DNA from: Amaurobius ferox | Taxonomy: Eukaryota > Arthropoda > Arachnida > Araneae > Amaurobiidae | DNA: 64,000 nt | Assembly (NCBI GenBank): GCA_951213105.1 | Contig: OX578133.1 | Span: 140,795,313 to 140,859,312 of the forward strand | Reading direction: 5' to 3' | Shown: piece after piece, positions 1-11,400 of the stretch | Numbering within the stretch: the stretch's first letter is position 1 | How the letters are laid out: the number at the start of each line of letters is the position of its first letter | Program-made: the position numbers and the translations under genes | The notes under the pieces: model-generated | Seen by the model: the letters and a program-made list of their open reading frames with translations, nothing else | Databases searched by the model: none | Told to the model about the DNA's origin: nothing

Positions 1-1
1 C

Positions 2-360
2 TTCGAGGTGGACTCGGAGGCTGTGGATGCGATTCGCAAAGCTGACTATGGTGCTTACACCAGTTTGGACCGCGGAGTCTTCAAGATTCTTCGGGACCCA
101 AACGAAAGGCCCAAAGGGAAGTTGGAGATGGAGGTACAGCCAGAAAATCAGGTAACCTCATCTCAGGTAGTATCACTAGTCTTGATACTATAATACCTAA
201 ACTTGACAATCTGGAAATTGCTTCTGGTTCTGATAACACGCTACATGCTAACCCTCTGATTTCTGATGATGAGCTGGAAAAACACATGCGGGATTTTGAT
301 AATGACATTGTACCTGACACTGATCATTGTCATGTAACTAGGAGGGCTACTCTCTCCTAG
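2..360 (+). pseudogene. LINE ORF1 (gag-like), C-terminal end, frameshifted
   Basis: An open frame enters from the left edge (FEVDSEAVDAIRKADYG...). It continues after a frameshift near position 150 in another frame (GNLISGSITSLDTIIPKLDN...) to a TAG at 358-360. It sits about 30 bases upstream of the endonuclease ORF of the same LINE, where ORF1 is expected. No zinc knuckle is visible in the part present. That it is a nucleic-acid-binding ORF1 is inferred from position alone. The 5' end of the element lies outside the window. Confidence 0.6.
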
Positions 361-390
361 GTTTTCTCTGCCCTTTTTTTGACTTTGGTC

Positions 391-3300
391 ATGGATTGTC
401 TTAACGTCGTGCAAATCAATCTGCATCACAGTCGATCTGCCTCTGCTATTCTTAGTAAAAGGCTGATAAATGGTAGAGCAGATATTGCTTTTATCCAGGA
501 ACCCTGGACCTGCAATGGAAAAAATTTGGGTCTTGGGATCAAGGGCTTCAAGGTCTTTTATGATACATCTTGTATCAGACCTAGAGCCTGTATTGCTGTC
601 AGCAACAGGCTCAATGCTGTTCATCTTGTAAAATTCCTTGATGGTGATAATGTTGCCATCAGTGTGAATCTTAATACCAATGAGCATAAGATAGAATACA
701 TCTTTGTTTTGGCCTATCTTCCTTACAAAGATAAGGAAACCTTTTCAAATGTCATTACCAGTCTAATTGAGTACTGCAATGGCAAGAAAATGATTATTGG
801 TTGTGATGCGAATGACCACACTGTTTGGGGCAGTAGTGATTGCAACCGTAGGGGTGATGACCTTTTAGAACAGATCATACTTTATAACCTTTTTATTCTC
901 AATAAGGTTAATTCTCCTACCTTCGTGACAGTTAATCGTCGTGAAGTGATAGATATTAGCATAAGCAATAGCACTGCTTTTGACGATGTGTTTAATTGGA
1001 AGGTTTCAGATGATATATCTTTGTCTGACCACCAACTAATCTCTTTTTCTGTTAAAGGTCCTGTAAAACCAATAACAGCTAAAGGTAGGAACCCAAGAAG
1101 AACCAATTGGGGTTCCTATAAAGAAGATCTTCTGGTCAGTTTGGCTAGCCATAATAGTGAGTATTCTTCTATTGAAAACCTGGATTTGGCTGTTGACTTT
1201 GTGCAACACACCATAATCCAATCCTTCCACAATAACTGCAAGACCACAAATGCTGACTCCCCAAGGATTGTTCCCTGGTGGTCGAATGAGCTCAGCCGTT
1301 TGCGTGGGAAATGCAGAAAGCTTTTCAATAGAGCTAAAAAGAGTGGAGAATGGCAGGTTTATAAATCTGCTCTTACCTCTTATAATAAGGCAGTCAGAGA
1401 CTCCAAGAGAAACTCTTGGAGAACTTACTGGGAAGGCATTAATGATGCCTCTGCTACGGCGAAACTTGTTAAGCTGATGGCAAGAGACAGGAATTGTAAT
1501 TCGAACACTGTCAAGAAGTCAAATGGTGACTTTTCTGTCCATTTTCCAGTTTCTGATCCGTATGTTCATAGCGACATAGTTGTCTCCACGTCTACTTGTG
1601 ATGATAAAAGCTGGAGCATTGCTAGGAGTATGGTTACACTGGATAGGGTTAAGTGGGCAATTGATTCCTATAAATCCTATAAAACTCCGGGGACTGATGG
1701 CATCATTCCAATTCTTCTCCAGGAGGGAATTGAGGTGCTAGCTCCCATTCTCTGCAGCATCTACAGAGCATGTATTGCCTTGGGTCATGTACCATCTGCC
1801 TGGAGGAATACTAAAGTAATCATTATTCCAAAGATTGGAAAGGATAATTATTACAAGGCCAAATCCTTCAGAACTATTAGCCTTATGTCTTTTCTTTTAA
1901 AGACTACTGAGAAACTTATAGACAGGTATTTAAGAGAAGTGATTCTGGCTGCTAAGCCCCTGTCAAGCTCTCAGCATGCCTATCAACCGGGTAAATCCAT
2001 GGACACTGCCCTTTATAGTCTCTCCTTTATTTTGGAGAGAAACTGCCAAGGAAGTTGCTCTTGCCCCCTTTCTTGACATTGAAGGCACCTTTGATAAGGT
2101 ACCCATCGATGCCATCCTTGATGCTCTTGATAGGAAAGGTGTTGATATTAAGATCTCTTACTGGATCAAGAACCTTTTATCTAATAGGTATATTTGTGCA
2201 TCTTTACTTGGTGATAGTATGATGGTGCATGCACTTGCAGGCTGTCCGTAAGGAGGTGTGCTTTCACCAATTCTTTGGTGTGTAGTTGTGGACTCTCTTT
2301 TGGAAAGCATCAATGTTTCTGGTGTTTCCTGCGTTGGTTACGCAGACGATGTTATCGTTGCCAGGGGCAAATTTGGCAACACTGTCTCTGACATGATGTC
2401 CACTGCAGTTAGGAGGGTTGAGACATGGTGTAAAAATGCAGGTCTTTCCGTTAATCCGCAGAAGACTGCTATGGTTGCATTTACTAGAAAACACATTCTT
2501 AATCTTGGAGACATTCGCTTCTTTGGACAGAAGCTTACCTGCTCCAAGGAGGTTAAATTTTTAGGAATTTATTTTGACAAGGGACTCAACTGGAAGAGAC
2601 ACTTGAATTACTGCACGACTAAAGCCAGAAGAATCTTCTGGTCTTGTAGGAATGCCATTGGGAAAACCTGGGGTTTAAATCCCAAGGCAATCCATTGGAT
2701 TTACTCGATGGTAATCTGTCCCATCATTTCCTATGGCTCCATTGTTTGGTGGTCTAGAATAAGATGTGAAATTGCTAAATTAGAATTAATTAAGCTTCAA
2801 AGGATGGTTTGTATCGCAATCTCTGGATGCATGAAAACTACTCCTACTGCAACTCTTGAACTTTTACTTGGATTGCACCCACTCTATATACGTATAGAAG
2901 CAGAGGCACTCATTTGCATGAACAGACTTAAATATCTGAAACACTGGAAAGATTACTCAAGGTATTTATCTTGGAGTGATCTTAACAGTAACGTTGCTAC
3001 TCATCCTTATTTCTGTATGCCACCTGATGGCATTCATGTCAAATATACATTTGACAAGCCTTACGAAATTCAGGTCCCCTCGCGGGATGACTGAAAGAGG
3101 ACTCCCACCTACAATAAACAGAACTGTATTGTATGGTATACGGATGGCTCAATTGGTACAAGTACTGGTGCTGGTGTGTGCTGTCTGGATGATGGCACAG
3201 AGCTATCTTATCCGCTTGGCAGTTATGCTACTGTCTTTCAGGCCAAGGTCTTTGCCATTCTTATGTGTTATAGAATTTGCTATGACAGAAAGCATAAGAG

Positions 3301-3960
3301 CAACCAAATACTTATCTGTTCTGACAGTCTGGCTGCTCTCATGGCTCTTGGGAAGTCTACCATGACATCTTCCCTTGTCTGGGAGCGCTATAATATGCAC
3401 TCTGTGAAATTGCTAGCAATAATGAAGTCATTCTTTACTGGGTGCCTGGACATTTGGGCATTCCAGGTAATGAGTTGGCTGATGAATTGGCTAGAAAAGG
3501 CTCAAGTACTCCTTTTGTTGGCCCTGAGCCGGCCTTGGGTATTCCCAATGATCTTACCAGAAGAATTGTTTATGACATCTTCAGGAAGCTTCAATGTAAG
3601 AACTGGCATAATATTAAGGGTCAAAGGCAAGCGAAAATTCTCAACTGCAATTGCCCTAGTACATGTCAAAAGGAACTTTTCCAGCTCAGCAGAACTGGCA
3701 TCAGGAGGGCTGTTGGGCTCCTTACTGGGCACTGCACCCTCAAGACACACCTTAACATTATGGGCGTCACTAAAGATTCACTTTGCAGGGGCTGCAAATA
3801 CAGCGAATAAACTGCTGCTCACATTCTCCGTGAATGTGAATTTTACTCTGCTCACAGATTCGAACACATTGGTCGTCATGTGATTGAACCCTGGGAGCTG
3901 AATGACATGCCTGTCAAGTGCCTGCTCATCTTTGCATCAGCTACTGGTCTCTTTTCATAG
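391..3960 (+). pseudogene. LINE ORF2: AP endonuclease, reverse transcriptase, RNase H (broken)
   Basis: This is the polyprotein of a non-LTR retrotransposon, which nicks target DNA and copies its RNA in place. I take the start as the ATG at 391, followed by MDCLNVVQINLHHSRS, a typical endonuclease opening. The endonuclease carries QEPW (Glu at 499-501), GCDAND and SDHQL. The reverse transcriptase carries KTPGTDGI, motif A as DIEGTFDK and the catalytic GYADD near 2338-2350. A C-terminal RNase H domain follows (WYTDGS, SDSLAAL, then VPGHLGIPGNELADELA), and then a Cys-rich tail (CRGC ... HILREC). The reading frame is dead: a frameshift at about 2036-2044, a stop at 2249-2251 in the GCP-GGVLSP motif, a stop at 3092-3094, a frameshift at about 3414-3425 and a stop at 3808-3810. 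It ends at TAG 3958-3960. The RNase H points to an I/R1/LOA-like clade; the exact clade is not settled. Confidence 0.93.
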
Positions 3961-4055
3961 ATTTGTTCTGTCTGGTGTAGTACAATAGACCCCTGGTCGA
4001 TGTGCTGGGCTCTTTTTGAGCCACCCGTATCTCATTTCAAACAATTATTATTAAT

Positions 4056-6995
4056 TCAAAGTTAAATCAGCTTGATTTTCAACTTATCCGCGGCCAAAGT
4101 TGGTTCATGCCCCACCCTGTTGATTGGAAAATTCGAGTAAAGTAATAAATATATGTTTTTAGCGATACAAACTGATATTTTTTAAATTTAGAAACGTCAA
4201 AATATTAAATAAAATCATGAATTTCTTCAAAAGGATAAAGAATTTAGTTGTTATAAAATAAACATATTGGGGAAATTTTAAATAAAAATGGTTGCTAAGT
4301 TTATAAAGTCCGATAATATAATTGGAAAAATAACCAAAATATCGGGATCGATGATTTAAAGTTACAGAGTAAGTGATCAAAAGGTAGAAACAAGAATGTA
4401 GATTATTTCAAAGTCGCCGAAACTCATTGGTAAAATACCATAAATTAAAGAAAAAGGAGTGGCCGGCTGTCTTAATAAAAAAAGGCATAAATATTAATAG
4501 TAAATGCTTCATCAGCTGTGAAAAAAAAAAGATCAAGATCTCTTATCTTAAAACTTCTAAAAACTTAAGAAACAGACATATTCAGAAATATCTGTAATTA
4601 TGGCAAAAAATTAATGCTGAAGAAATGTTAAATAAGTAGTGTTATGGGAAAAAATAAATTTAAAATTACCCCCAAAAATATTTGAATGCTTCATGGTAAA
4701 TGAATTTTTTTAGATGACTTGGGAAACAATTACAAAACACTGAAAAATACCTATAATAAAAAACTTTGGCAAGATTTAAAATAAGGTTAAAAAAATGAGT
4801 GACAATAAATGTTTAAAATATTCAGAAAATTGATAAATGGAAGATCAAAATTTTGAAAATGTTTAAGAAATGGAAAAGATAGGGATACTGACAGTGACTT
4901 GCAGAAAACTTAGATTTAGAAAAAGTACCTAAAATAAGTTTTGAAAATGTATTCAATATCAAAAATGAGAAGTTAGCAATAAATGCATGTTAACAATATT
5001 ACTCATTAAAAAATAAAAGTATATTTGTAAAGTTGTGTTATCATAAGAAGTAAGTTTTGTATTTTGCTAATCTCTTAAATTTCCCCTAACTTTTACTCCA
5101 CCCCCTTTGCCAAACAATAGATCTTACAAAAGTAGATCTCTTAAGGAAAGTTTTCCTTGTTAACAGACATAGTAGTGTCTTGCACCTAACCGATACTCGC
5201 CAGCTCAAGATATGGAGAGAAAGATAGGTTGTTTGACTTATGTCTACCATATAATAAACCTGTAAATAAGTATGGGTAATATATCTGTAAATTTTTTAAT
5301 TATTATACAAAATATTTAAACACAATTTTGCATAACATCAAACAAGTTGAAAAAAAAATATGGCACATTTTTCAGTTGTCAACAATTGGCCTTATCATGA
5401 ACCTACCAGCCAGTGACTGACTGCTTTGAGCCCAGGCATTGTTTACAATGGCTTTTATTCCTTCCCTTTATTAATATTCCTTATTGTTTCCTATCAATAA
5501 GAAGTGTATTAGCACTTACATGACACAAATAATATTTATTTAAAGCAGGGTTGTTAAACACCATTCTCAAACAGATTAGGAAATAACTTATGAATAACCA
5601 TCATTGTTTTTTTATGAACCCCTTATAAATTCCCCCCTCCCCCCATATTATAAAAATTTATGTTTCTGTATATAAAATGATGCATAAGTATTTCTATCTA
5701 CTTTTCTGATCTTCAGTAAGCAGCCTAAATTATGAGGATTCTAATTATTATCTTCAATTTGTACAGTTAGAAAAATAAATTTATAAAGAATATATTTTAA
5801 AGTATGAGATACGTAATTATAAAATTTTCTGTATATTTGCAATTTTGTTTTATTAATTATTTATATGCTTTGAATTTAAGTTTTGAAATAGATAAATTAT
5901 CTGTATCTTTTTTACATTTTACATGTGGGCCACATTATGCAATGCATTCCTTAGCTAAAATTTATAATCGTACCCTTTCGTATGTAATGTATCCTTTTCG
6001 TATGCAATGTGCTCTTTTTTAAAAGTTAACACCCTGCCCTTTTGTAATCCTAGAATGAACTCTGTATATGGGTCCTGGTCCACTACTTCAGATTTTATTT
6101 TCACTTTTTTGTGAATTTTTCATGTCTTCTCCCACAAAAAACAAAATAATATATTGGAGGTCCCCCCCCCCCCCCCCTCTTGAGTGGTGCTAGTACTAAG
6201 TACAACCCTCTAGGGGTGGCCCTACCTGGACAAAACTGCAGGAGTGATAGTAGCAATGTTTAATTTTTGTATGATCTAGAGTTAAAGCTGTAATGTTGTG
6301 TCCAAGAACTTTTACCATTTCTTGTAAAATATTTTATTTAATTTGTGGTGTACCAAAATAAAAGTAATTTTTCATTTATTCAATGTGAGTTGCATTATTA
6401 TAATAATGCTGATTAATTAGCCCTCTCAATATAAACAGTCATTCTGGGGATGTGTCATTCAGTTGACATGAATATTTTCCTTTATAAATATATATATATA
6501 TATATATATATGAAATTATTAGAATTCTAAGAAACTCTGAAAAGATCAACTTTGAATGATGTTATCTATTTGCAAAAATGAGGCTAATGAAATCCGTTCA
6601 CAGAAAAGCTATGACAAAGTTTAAATATTTACACCTGAAGTTCATTAAAAAAATATGTTTTTGCTAAATAATTGTTCCAATATTTGCACATTATAAACCA
6701 GAAATGATATGCTTGTATTGCTTACTTGAATTGGTGTGCAAAAAAATAATTTTTTTTTTATATTTTACATATTTTTGACACAAATGTGTCACCAAAATGA
6801 TGTTTTTACCATGTTTACATTCAAAATATGCATTCAAATTCCATTAAATCATGCGAAACAGCTCAGTAATCTATGAGAAATCTTAAAAATCATTACTAAG
6901 AACTTGTTCCAAGCAAAAGTTTCTAGAAAGTATGAAGTAAAAAAAATTTTTTGGAACCTGAAAATTGACAATTATCAGAAATTCAGCCTTATATA
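4056..6995. other. AT-rich intergenic or intronic DNA, no gene seen
   Basis: No exon with splice sites or recognisable protein similarity was found on either strand. The stretch holds a run of C at 6162-6177, an AATAAA-type signal near 6356 and a (TA)n run at 6487-6511. Confidence 0.5.
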
Positions 6996-7179
6996 CAGTG
7001 AAACTTGTCTATAAAGATATTCAAGGAACCGGAAAAATATAGTGTTGCAGACAGTTTATCATTATAGGCAAGTTTGGGGGGCATACCATAATACATACAT
7101 TATAATACACACATTATGATACATACATTAGTAGCCTGGGCTGGGCCAAGGAAAATATTGTTATAGACAAGATTCACTG
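6996..7179. mobile_element. pogo/Tigger-like MITE
   Basis: The ends are inverted repeats of 19 bases with one mismatch: CAGTGAAACTTGTCTATAA on the left, and the complement of CAGTGAATCTTGTCTATAA on the right. The CAGTG start and the TGTCTATAA core are characteristic of pogo/Tigger ends. The left flank is TATA, but the matching TA on the right is mutated. There is no coding capacity in 184 bases. Confidence 0.7.
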
Positions 7180-8067
7180 CATTTAAATAAAGGATTTTAA
7201 ACTTAATGGAAAAAAGTATAAAATTGTAATAATATAACAAGTTATATTTAGGATACATTAAAGTGTGTTACATTATAAGAAAATATATTATAACAAATCC
7301 TAGGTACCATCAGGTACCATTTTTCAATGCCAACCTCATTTTAATTCTTTGGCTTAATTACATATTTCATTACTTTGTGCTTAACTAAAAAATACAAACA
7401 TATTGTTATGTTTAATTAAAAATGGAAGTTAATTGCAGTATTTCATTAAGTATTAACATGGCTGTCAGTTATGTTAGTACTTGCATATCCATTAGAAAAT
7501 ACTCATTTAAATAAGCATTTCTTTTTCATTTGCGGATATTAAGATCCAATTAATGTATAACAGATATGATTTTCTTCCTAGTCATGGTTATGCACAATGT
7601 TAAGAAATATTTTATCCATTCTTCCAATGTTTTTTAATAGATGCAATTAATTTCATACACATAAAGCCATTAGGCCAGAGCAGAGACAGTTAAGTGTTGG
7701 AAAAGGGGTGAAAAACTCAAATAGAAAACTAATCAGTAGACTGATTGATCATCACTCGATGTCACCGACATGATGCATGCCCCTTTTTCTACTCAAGAAG
7801 GAATTAATGACAGAAGCAAAGAAGTATAGCTGCTTGTGCTTTCCATATCATGTCAGTTTATCATTTATGATTTGTCTTCATTACAATAGGGTGCAAATAT
7901 ATGGAAATTTCATATTGAGCTTATTTTTTCTGTTAAGGAGAGGAGGGGAGATTATCTTTATGGAAAAGAATATTTCTGATGCCTTTTATTAACGAGATGT
8001 TTCTACATGTAACTAAAAAAATAGATTGGTTACATATTGGAAAATCATAAGTTGAGTTCATTTTACT
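7180..8067. other. AT-rich non-coding DNA
   Basis: No gene or clear repeat boundary is recognised. Confidence 0.4.
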
Positions 8068-8079
8068 TGGGGAAAGGGG
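8068..8079 (+). repeat. Target-site duplication, left copy
   Basis: TGGGGAAAGGGG, identical to 8459-8470 on the other side of the chimeric SINE. Confidence 0.8.
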
Positions 8080-8458
8080 GTTGTTGTTGCTGAGACCCAG
8101 ACCATCCGACCTACCAGAAAGGTGTAAGGTAACCGTTTGGACGGGCGGGAAGTGCCACCCAATTCAGACCGGAACCCAGTGGGGGAAGCATCCACAGGGA
8201 CCATACCCTCCTTCTCCTACCACCAACCTCTCGGAAGGACTTTCGGACCCACATGTTTAACGTGATCGTACTCCGCATGAACACAGCGGCAGTTGTGGCA
8301 GCGTGCAAATCCAGCGCACAAAGCACCGGGCTACCGCGCCCGAAATGTGCCAACAGCACGCAGTGTTCCCAGGTGGTCACCCACCCAAGTACTAACCATG
8401 CCCGATGCTGCTTGACTTCAGTGATCTAACGAGAACCGGTGTTTTCAGCACTGTAGGC
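8080..8458 (-). mobile_element. Chimeric 5S rRNA / tRNA SINE with target-site duplication
   Basis: Read on the minus strand, the unit starts at 8458 with a 5S rRNA-like sequence of about 110 bases. After a 6-base joint it continues as the tRNA-derived SINE found elsewhere in this window (starting GGGCGCGGTAGCCC), and it ends in the common SINE tail with (GTT)n-type repeats. The 12-base sequence TGGGGAAAGGGG lies directly on both sides (8068-8079 and 8459-8470). This shows that 5S part and SINE were inserted together by retrotransposition. The tRNA part keeps the A-box region but has lost the B-box segment (GGTTCGATTCC) present in other copies. AmnSINE1 is an established precedent for a 5S/tRNA chimera. 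Confidence 0.85.
8349..8458 (-). rRNA. 5S rRNA-derived segment (pseudogene, SINE head)
   Basis: The complement begins GCCTACAG and contains ACACCGGTTCTCG, then GATCACTGAAGTCAAGCAG, TTAGTACTTGGGTGGGTGAC and CTGGGAACAC, ending in GCTGTTGGC. These are the conserved 5S blocks, including the internal polymerase III promoter region. About 10 bases are missing near positions 8-18 relative to a normal arthropod 5S, so it is not a functional 5S gene. Confidence 0.85.
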
Positions 8459-8470
8459 TGGGGAAAGGGG
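8459..8470 (+). repeat. Target-site duplication, right copy
   Basis: Identical to 8068-8079. It abuts the first base of the 5S segment, so the 5S end is the true 5' end of the insertion. Confidence 0.8.
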
Positions 8471-9239
8471 ATTGAATTTTATTCATGGAATAGTCCATCT
8501 GTGGTCCTATTTATGTATGTGAGATATTTTTTATTTAATCACTTTAATTCCTTTTAGTATATTTAACATTATTGTGTAATGTTTGGTTTAATAACAATGA
8601 TCAAGAAAATAAATTTTTGGAAGACACTCCTGTTGCTGATATCAGTATCCATGGACCGGTTTCACGCTTATTATGCACTCGTCAGCATGGAATAACAGAT
8701 ATCTGCAATGGCCGCAAAAAACCCTAAGCCACAATTTTTGCGAATTTCTATATGAATTGGCAATTTCAGTCCTTCCACATGATCAGAATAAAACTCATTT
8801 ACAATTTAGAACAAGCCACATGAAGCTGAAAAGTTCATGAACACAAAACCTGCTTTTTTTTACGATTTGATCAATGTGAGATAGTTTTTTTTAGGACAAT
8901 AAAACAGTAATCAATTTGACTAATTTGTCCTTTATTTAATATTGTGAGTATACTCTACTTGCAAATTCGTTGAAAGAAATGTTTTTACAATTTGTTTTGC
9001 AATGCTGTCTATTTAAATTGTTTTTCACTAAAATAAAAATTGTGACAAAAAATAATATATAATTTTCCTTCTAGAATACAATATCGCATCTTCAGGAACT
9101 AATGTAAACGAAACATTATAAATTAGTACAAATCAAATTATAATTCATTAACGTAAAATGTAACATGTTCTAAACAATCAGATGGTAAAACTTTCAAATA
9201 GACACTTATATTTTAGCTTTTGAAAAGCTACATACTTAC
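8471..9239. other. Probable intron, AT-rich
   Basis: If the exon at 9240-9399 is real, this is the start of its first intron. No further exon is recognised down to position 1. Confidence 0.4.
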
Positions 9240-9399
9240 GCCAAGTGTCATCGTACCGGCGTACAAGATAACGTTCGCCAATTTTTAGCCGTGGATCATC
9301 ACCATTGTGTATGCTTTGATTTATTAGATTACTATCTTGCAAACCTATAAAACACTGAATGCCGTTACTTTCTCTTCTGTCAATTTCAAAATCTTCCAT
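9240..9399 (-). CDS. First coding exon of a MOF/KAT8-like histone acetyltransferase (putative)
   Basis: On the minus strand an ATG at 9397-9399 opens 53 codons plus one base. They end IGERYLVRRYDDTW and then C, followed by a strong splice donor (GTAAGTATGT). Human KAT8 has EIGETYLCRRPDSTWH at the start of its chromo-barrel (Tudor-knot) domain, and the split codon beginning with C would give the following His. MOF/KAT8 acetylates histone H4 Lys16 as the catalytic subunit of the MSL and NSL complexes. The upstream residues (MEDFEIDRRE...) are acidic and not diagnostic. The rest of the gene was not found, so the intron would be longer than 9 kb, or this is an isolated gene fragment. Other chromo-barrel proteins (Tip60, MSL3) fit less well. 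Confidence 0.55.
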
Positions 9400-9576
9400 T
9401 ACACACTACATGCAGATGCATTCAAAACAGTTTTCATTGGGCTATCGTTCGTTTGAAATTTTTAGTTCTCTTAATATTATTTTCTATAATTTTCATGTAA
9501 ACAATAAACAAGAAAATACGCATTTCAGATACCTACTTCGAGTACCTATTTGCCGCCTGAAAATGAAATACTTTGA

Positions 9577-9581
9577 CCAAT
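9577..9581 (+). promoter_or_regulatory. CCAAT box (inverted relative to the gene)
   Basis: GACCAATCAG lies about 180 bases upstream of the ATG of the minus-strand exon at 9240-9399. NF-Y sites work in either orientation. A role here is inference from position. Confidence 0.3.
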
Positions 9582-9689
9582 CAGATCACTTATCCAACTT
9601 GGCATATAGTGATTGCAAAGAGTGGCCATGTTGGTATACCCCTACCGGAATAATTTAAAGAGAAAAAAATGTAGCTAGCTCCAAACGTG

Positions 9690-10440
9690 GAACACTTTGA
9701 AATTCTATTTGATGGCAAAACTCCTAAATGAGAAAAAATTCATTGTGGTGCAAATTATGCATTTAAATTTTACTCGATTTTAAAGGTTTAAGAAAATTTA
9801 CACCAAATTATCACATCATGGAACTCCACGAAATACTGTCGCGGAATCCCAAGGGTAAGATGACCAGATTTTTTAAACAGGATTTGGGGATAAAACTGAA
9901 TGATGTCCGCAGATAAAGTAGTCATTTGGTGATATAAATTTAATAACATTTGCATACACTAATTTCGGCAGTAAGTAAACACATATTTCAACTACCATAA
10001 TACATTTTATAAAAACTTTAAGTCTAAATTAAATTAGAACGACCAGAAATTATCAAGGCATAGATTCAACTTACAAATATAATATTACATGAACACTGTG
10101 GGTTTCAGACTATAAAATTAAATCTGATCCGGAAAAAATTGACCACTTGTGATTACCGCATATATTGATGAATGGGAAGGTAAGAAATATATAGACCTTC
10201 TTATATTTTAATTGCCTTTAAAGATTGTAAATTTTCATGTAGTGTCTAATCTTATGTAGTCAGTCCTATCAAATGCAAGCATTTTAATATACTACTTAAA
10301 TAAAATTTAAATTTTACCGGCATTTACTCCCACAAATTAAAAGTATCTCACTTCAGCAGAAGATGCATTTCAACCCATAGAGGTAAAAGGAGTTGAAACA
10401 ATAATTCAGGTGACGCTGGGATACATACAACCCCGAGAGC
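9690..10440. other. Degenerate repeat DNA, no gene seen
   Basis: A stretch at about 9690-9870 (CTCCTAAATGAGAAAAA, GGAATCCCAAGG) resembles 31907-32060. Both look like decayed hAT-type MITE ends of the class that begins CAGTGTTTCTC. Boundaries are not clear. Confidence 0.35.
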
Positions 10441-11400
10441 TGAAAAATTTATTGTATGCTAATTCGGCCATACTGAATCCAAATATGAAATCAGTTTTAT
10501 AAAGTAACCCTTGCATATGGAAATATAACTTCTCAAAATTTGGTCTTTTTCGCGTTTACAATCTCAGGCGGAAGGCATTGCTACAACGATGCAAAGGAAA
10601 ACTGTTCAGCTCAGAGTTCGAGATGAGACCACCTGCATGATTCAGCTGAATAGGAATGCTAATATCGAGAGGTCATCCAATTTAAAAATCCAAAAAATGA
10701 ATATGGCGTTAGAGAGACTTACTTTTTAATTTAATCAAACTTTGTTTATGGATAGATTGGTTGGAGCTGAATGGCATGACCCATAAAGTTATAGGAATTC
10801 TTTATTTTCCATGGAATGACCAGAAATTGTATAGGGTCAATGTACCAATTTTGTTAGAGGGTATAGGTGAGTGGAAATTAATTCCGTCATGTTAGAGGTT
10901 GGTATAGTATGTGTGTTTCGATAGGGAGTCGTATAAGAAATAGTAATATTGAATGGAAAGGTGTATAGCTCGTATGTGTCGGTGGATATTAGGAGCGGGT
11001 GGGAGGTGATGTCCATCGGTTCCTGTTTCTTTCACATGTCTGTGGTTGTTGTTGTTGAGACCCAGACCGTCCGACCTACCAGAAAGGTGTAAGGTAACAG
11101 TTTGGACGGCCGGGAAGTGCAACCCAATTTAGACAGGAACCCAGTAGGGGGGCATCCACAGGGACCGTACCATCCTTCCTCTCGGAAGGACTTACGGATC
11201 TAGATGTTTAACGTGATCGTACTCCGCGTGAACACTGCGGCAGTTTTGGCAGTGGCGGGAATCGAACCCGGGCCTACTGAGTGCAATTCCCGCGCGCTAA
11301 CCACTGGGCTACCGCTCCTATGCATGTCCGTGGTGTACTTGGATGGACGTAGTGAGCGGACTTTGCTAATATACAAAAGAAATTATAATTATTTAAATAA
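10440..11400 (+). repeat. Unrecognised dispersed repeat, copy 1 (interrupted by a SINE)
   Basis: This stretch matches 30180-31010 read on the minus strand over most of its length. A shared protein-like frame contains DETTCMIQLNR here and GETTSMIQLTR there. Both end in QTLF(M/I)DRLVGAE...DP and a stop, and both share a 3' flank with TCGGTATAGTATGT-like sequence and GGTGGATATTAG. This copy has frame breaks. The SINE at 11046-11322 interrupts it. The encoded sequence matches no family I know. Confidence 0.6.
11046..11322 (-). mobile_element. tRNA-derived SINE
   Basis: On the minus strand the head has an A box (TAGCCCAGTGG) and a B box (GGTTCGATTCC), and the tail ends in TCAACAACAACAAC. It is flanked by CATGTCTGTGG (11035-11045) and CATGTCCGTGG (11323-11333), an 11-base duplication with one mismatch. 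The uninterrupted site is seen in the second copy of the host repeat near 30225. Confidence 0.88.

Larger units (their letters stand above)
1..4055 (+). mobile_element. Non-LTR retrotransposon (LINE), 3' part
   Basis: The element enters from the left with the end of ORF1, then carries ORF2, then about 95 bases of 3' UTR ending in a short ATT-rich tail near 4043-4052. The sequence then changes to AT-rich, non-coding DNA. If the exon at 9240-9399 belongs to an active gene running leftward, this element lies in its first intron. Confidence 0.88.

Noticed and set aside
8111..8380. 89-codon open frame on the minus strand
   Set aside because: It lies wholly inside the 5S/tRNA chimeric SINE; similar frames recur in every SINE copy.
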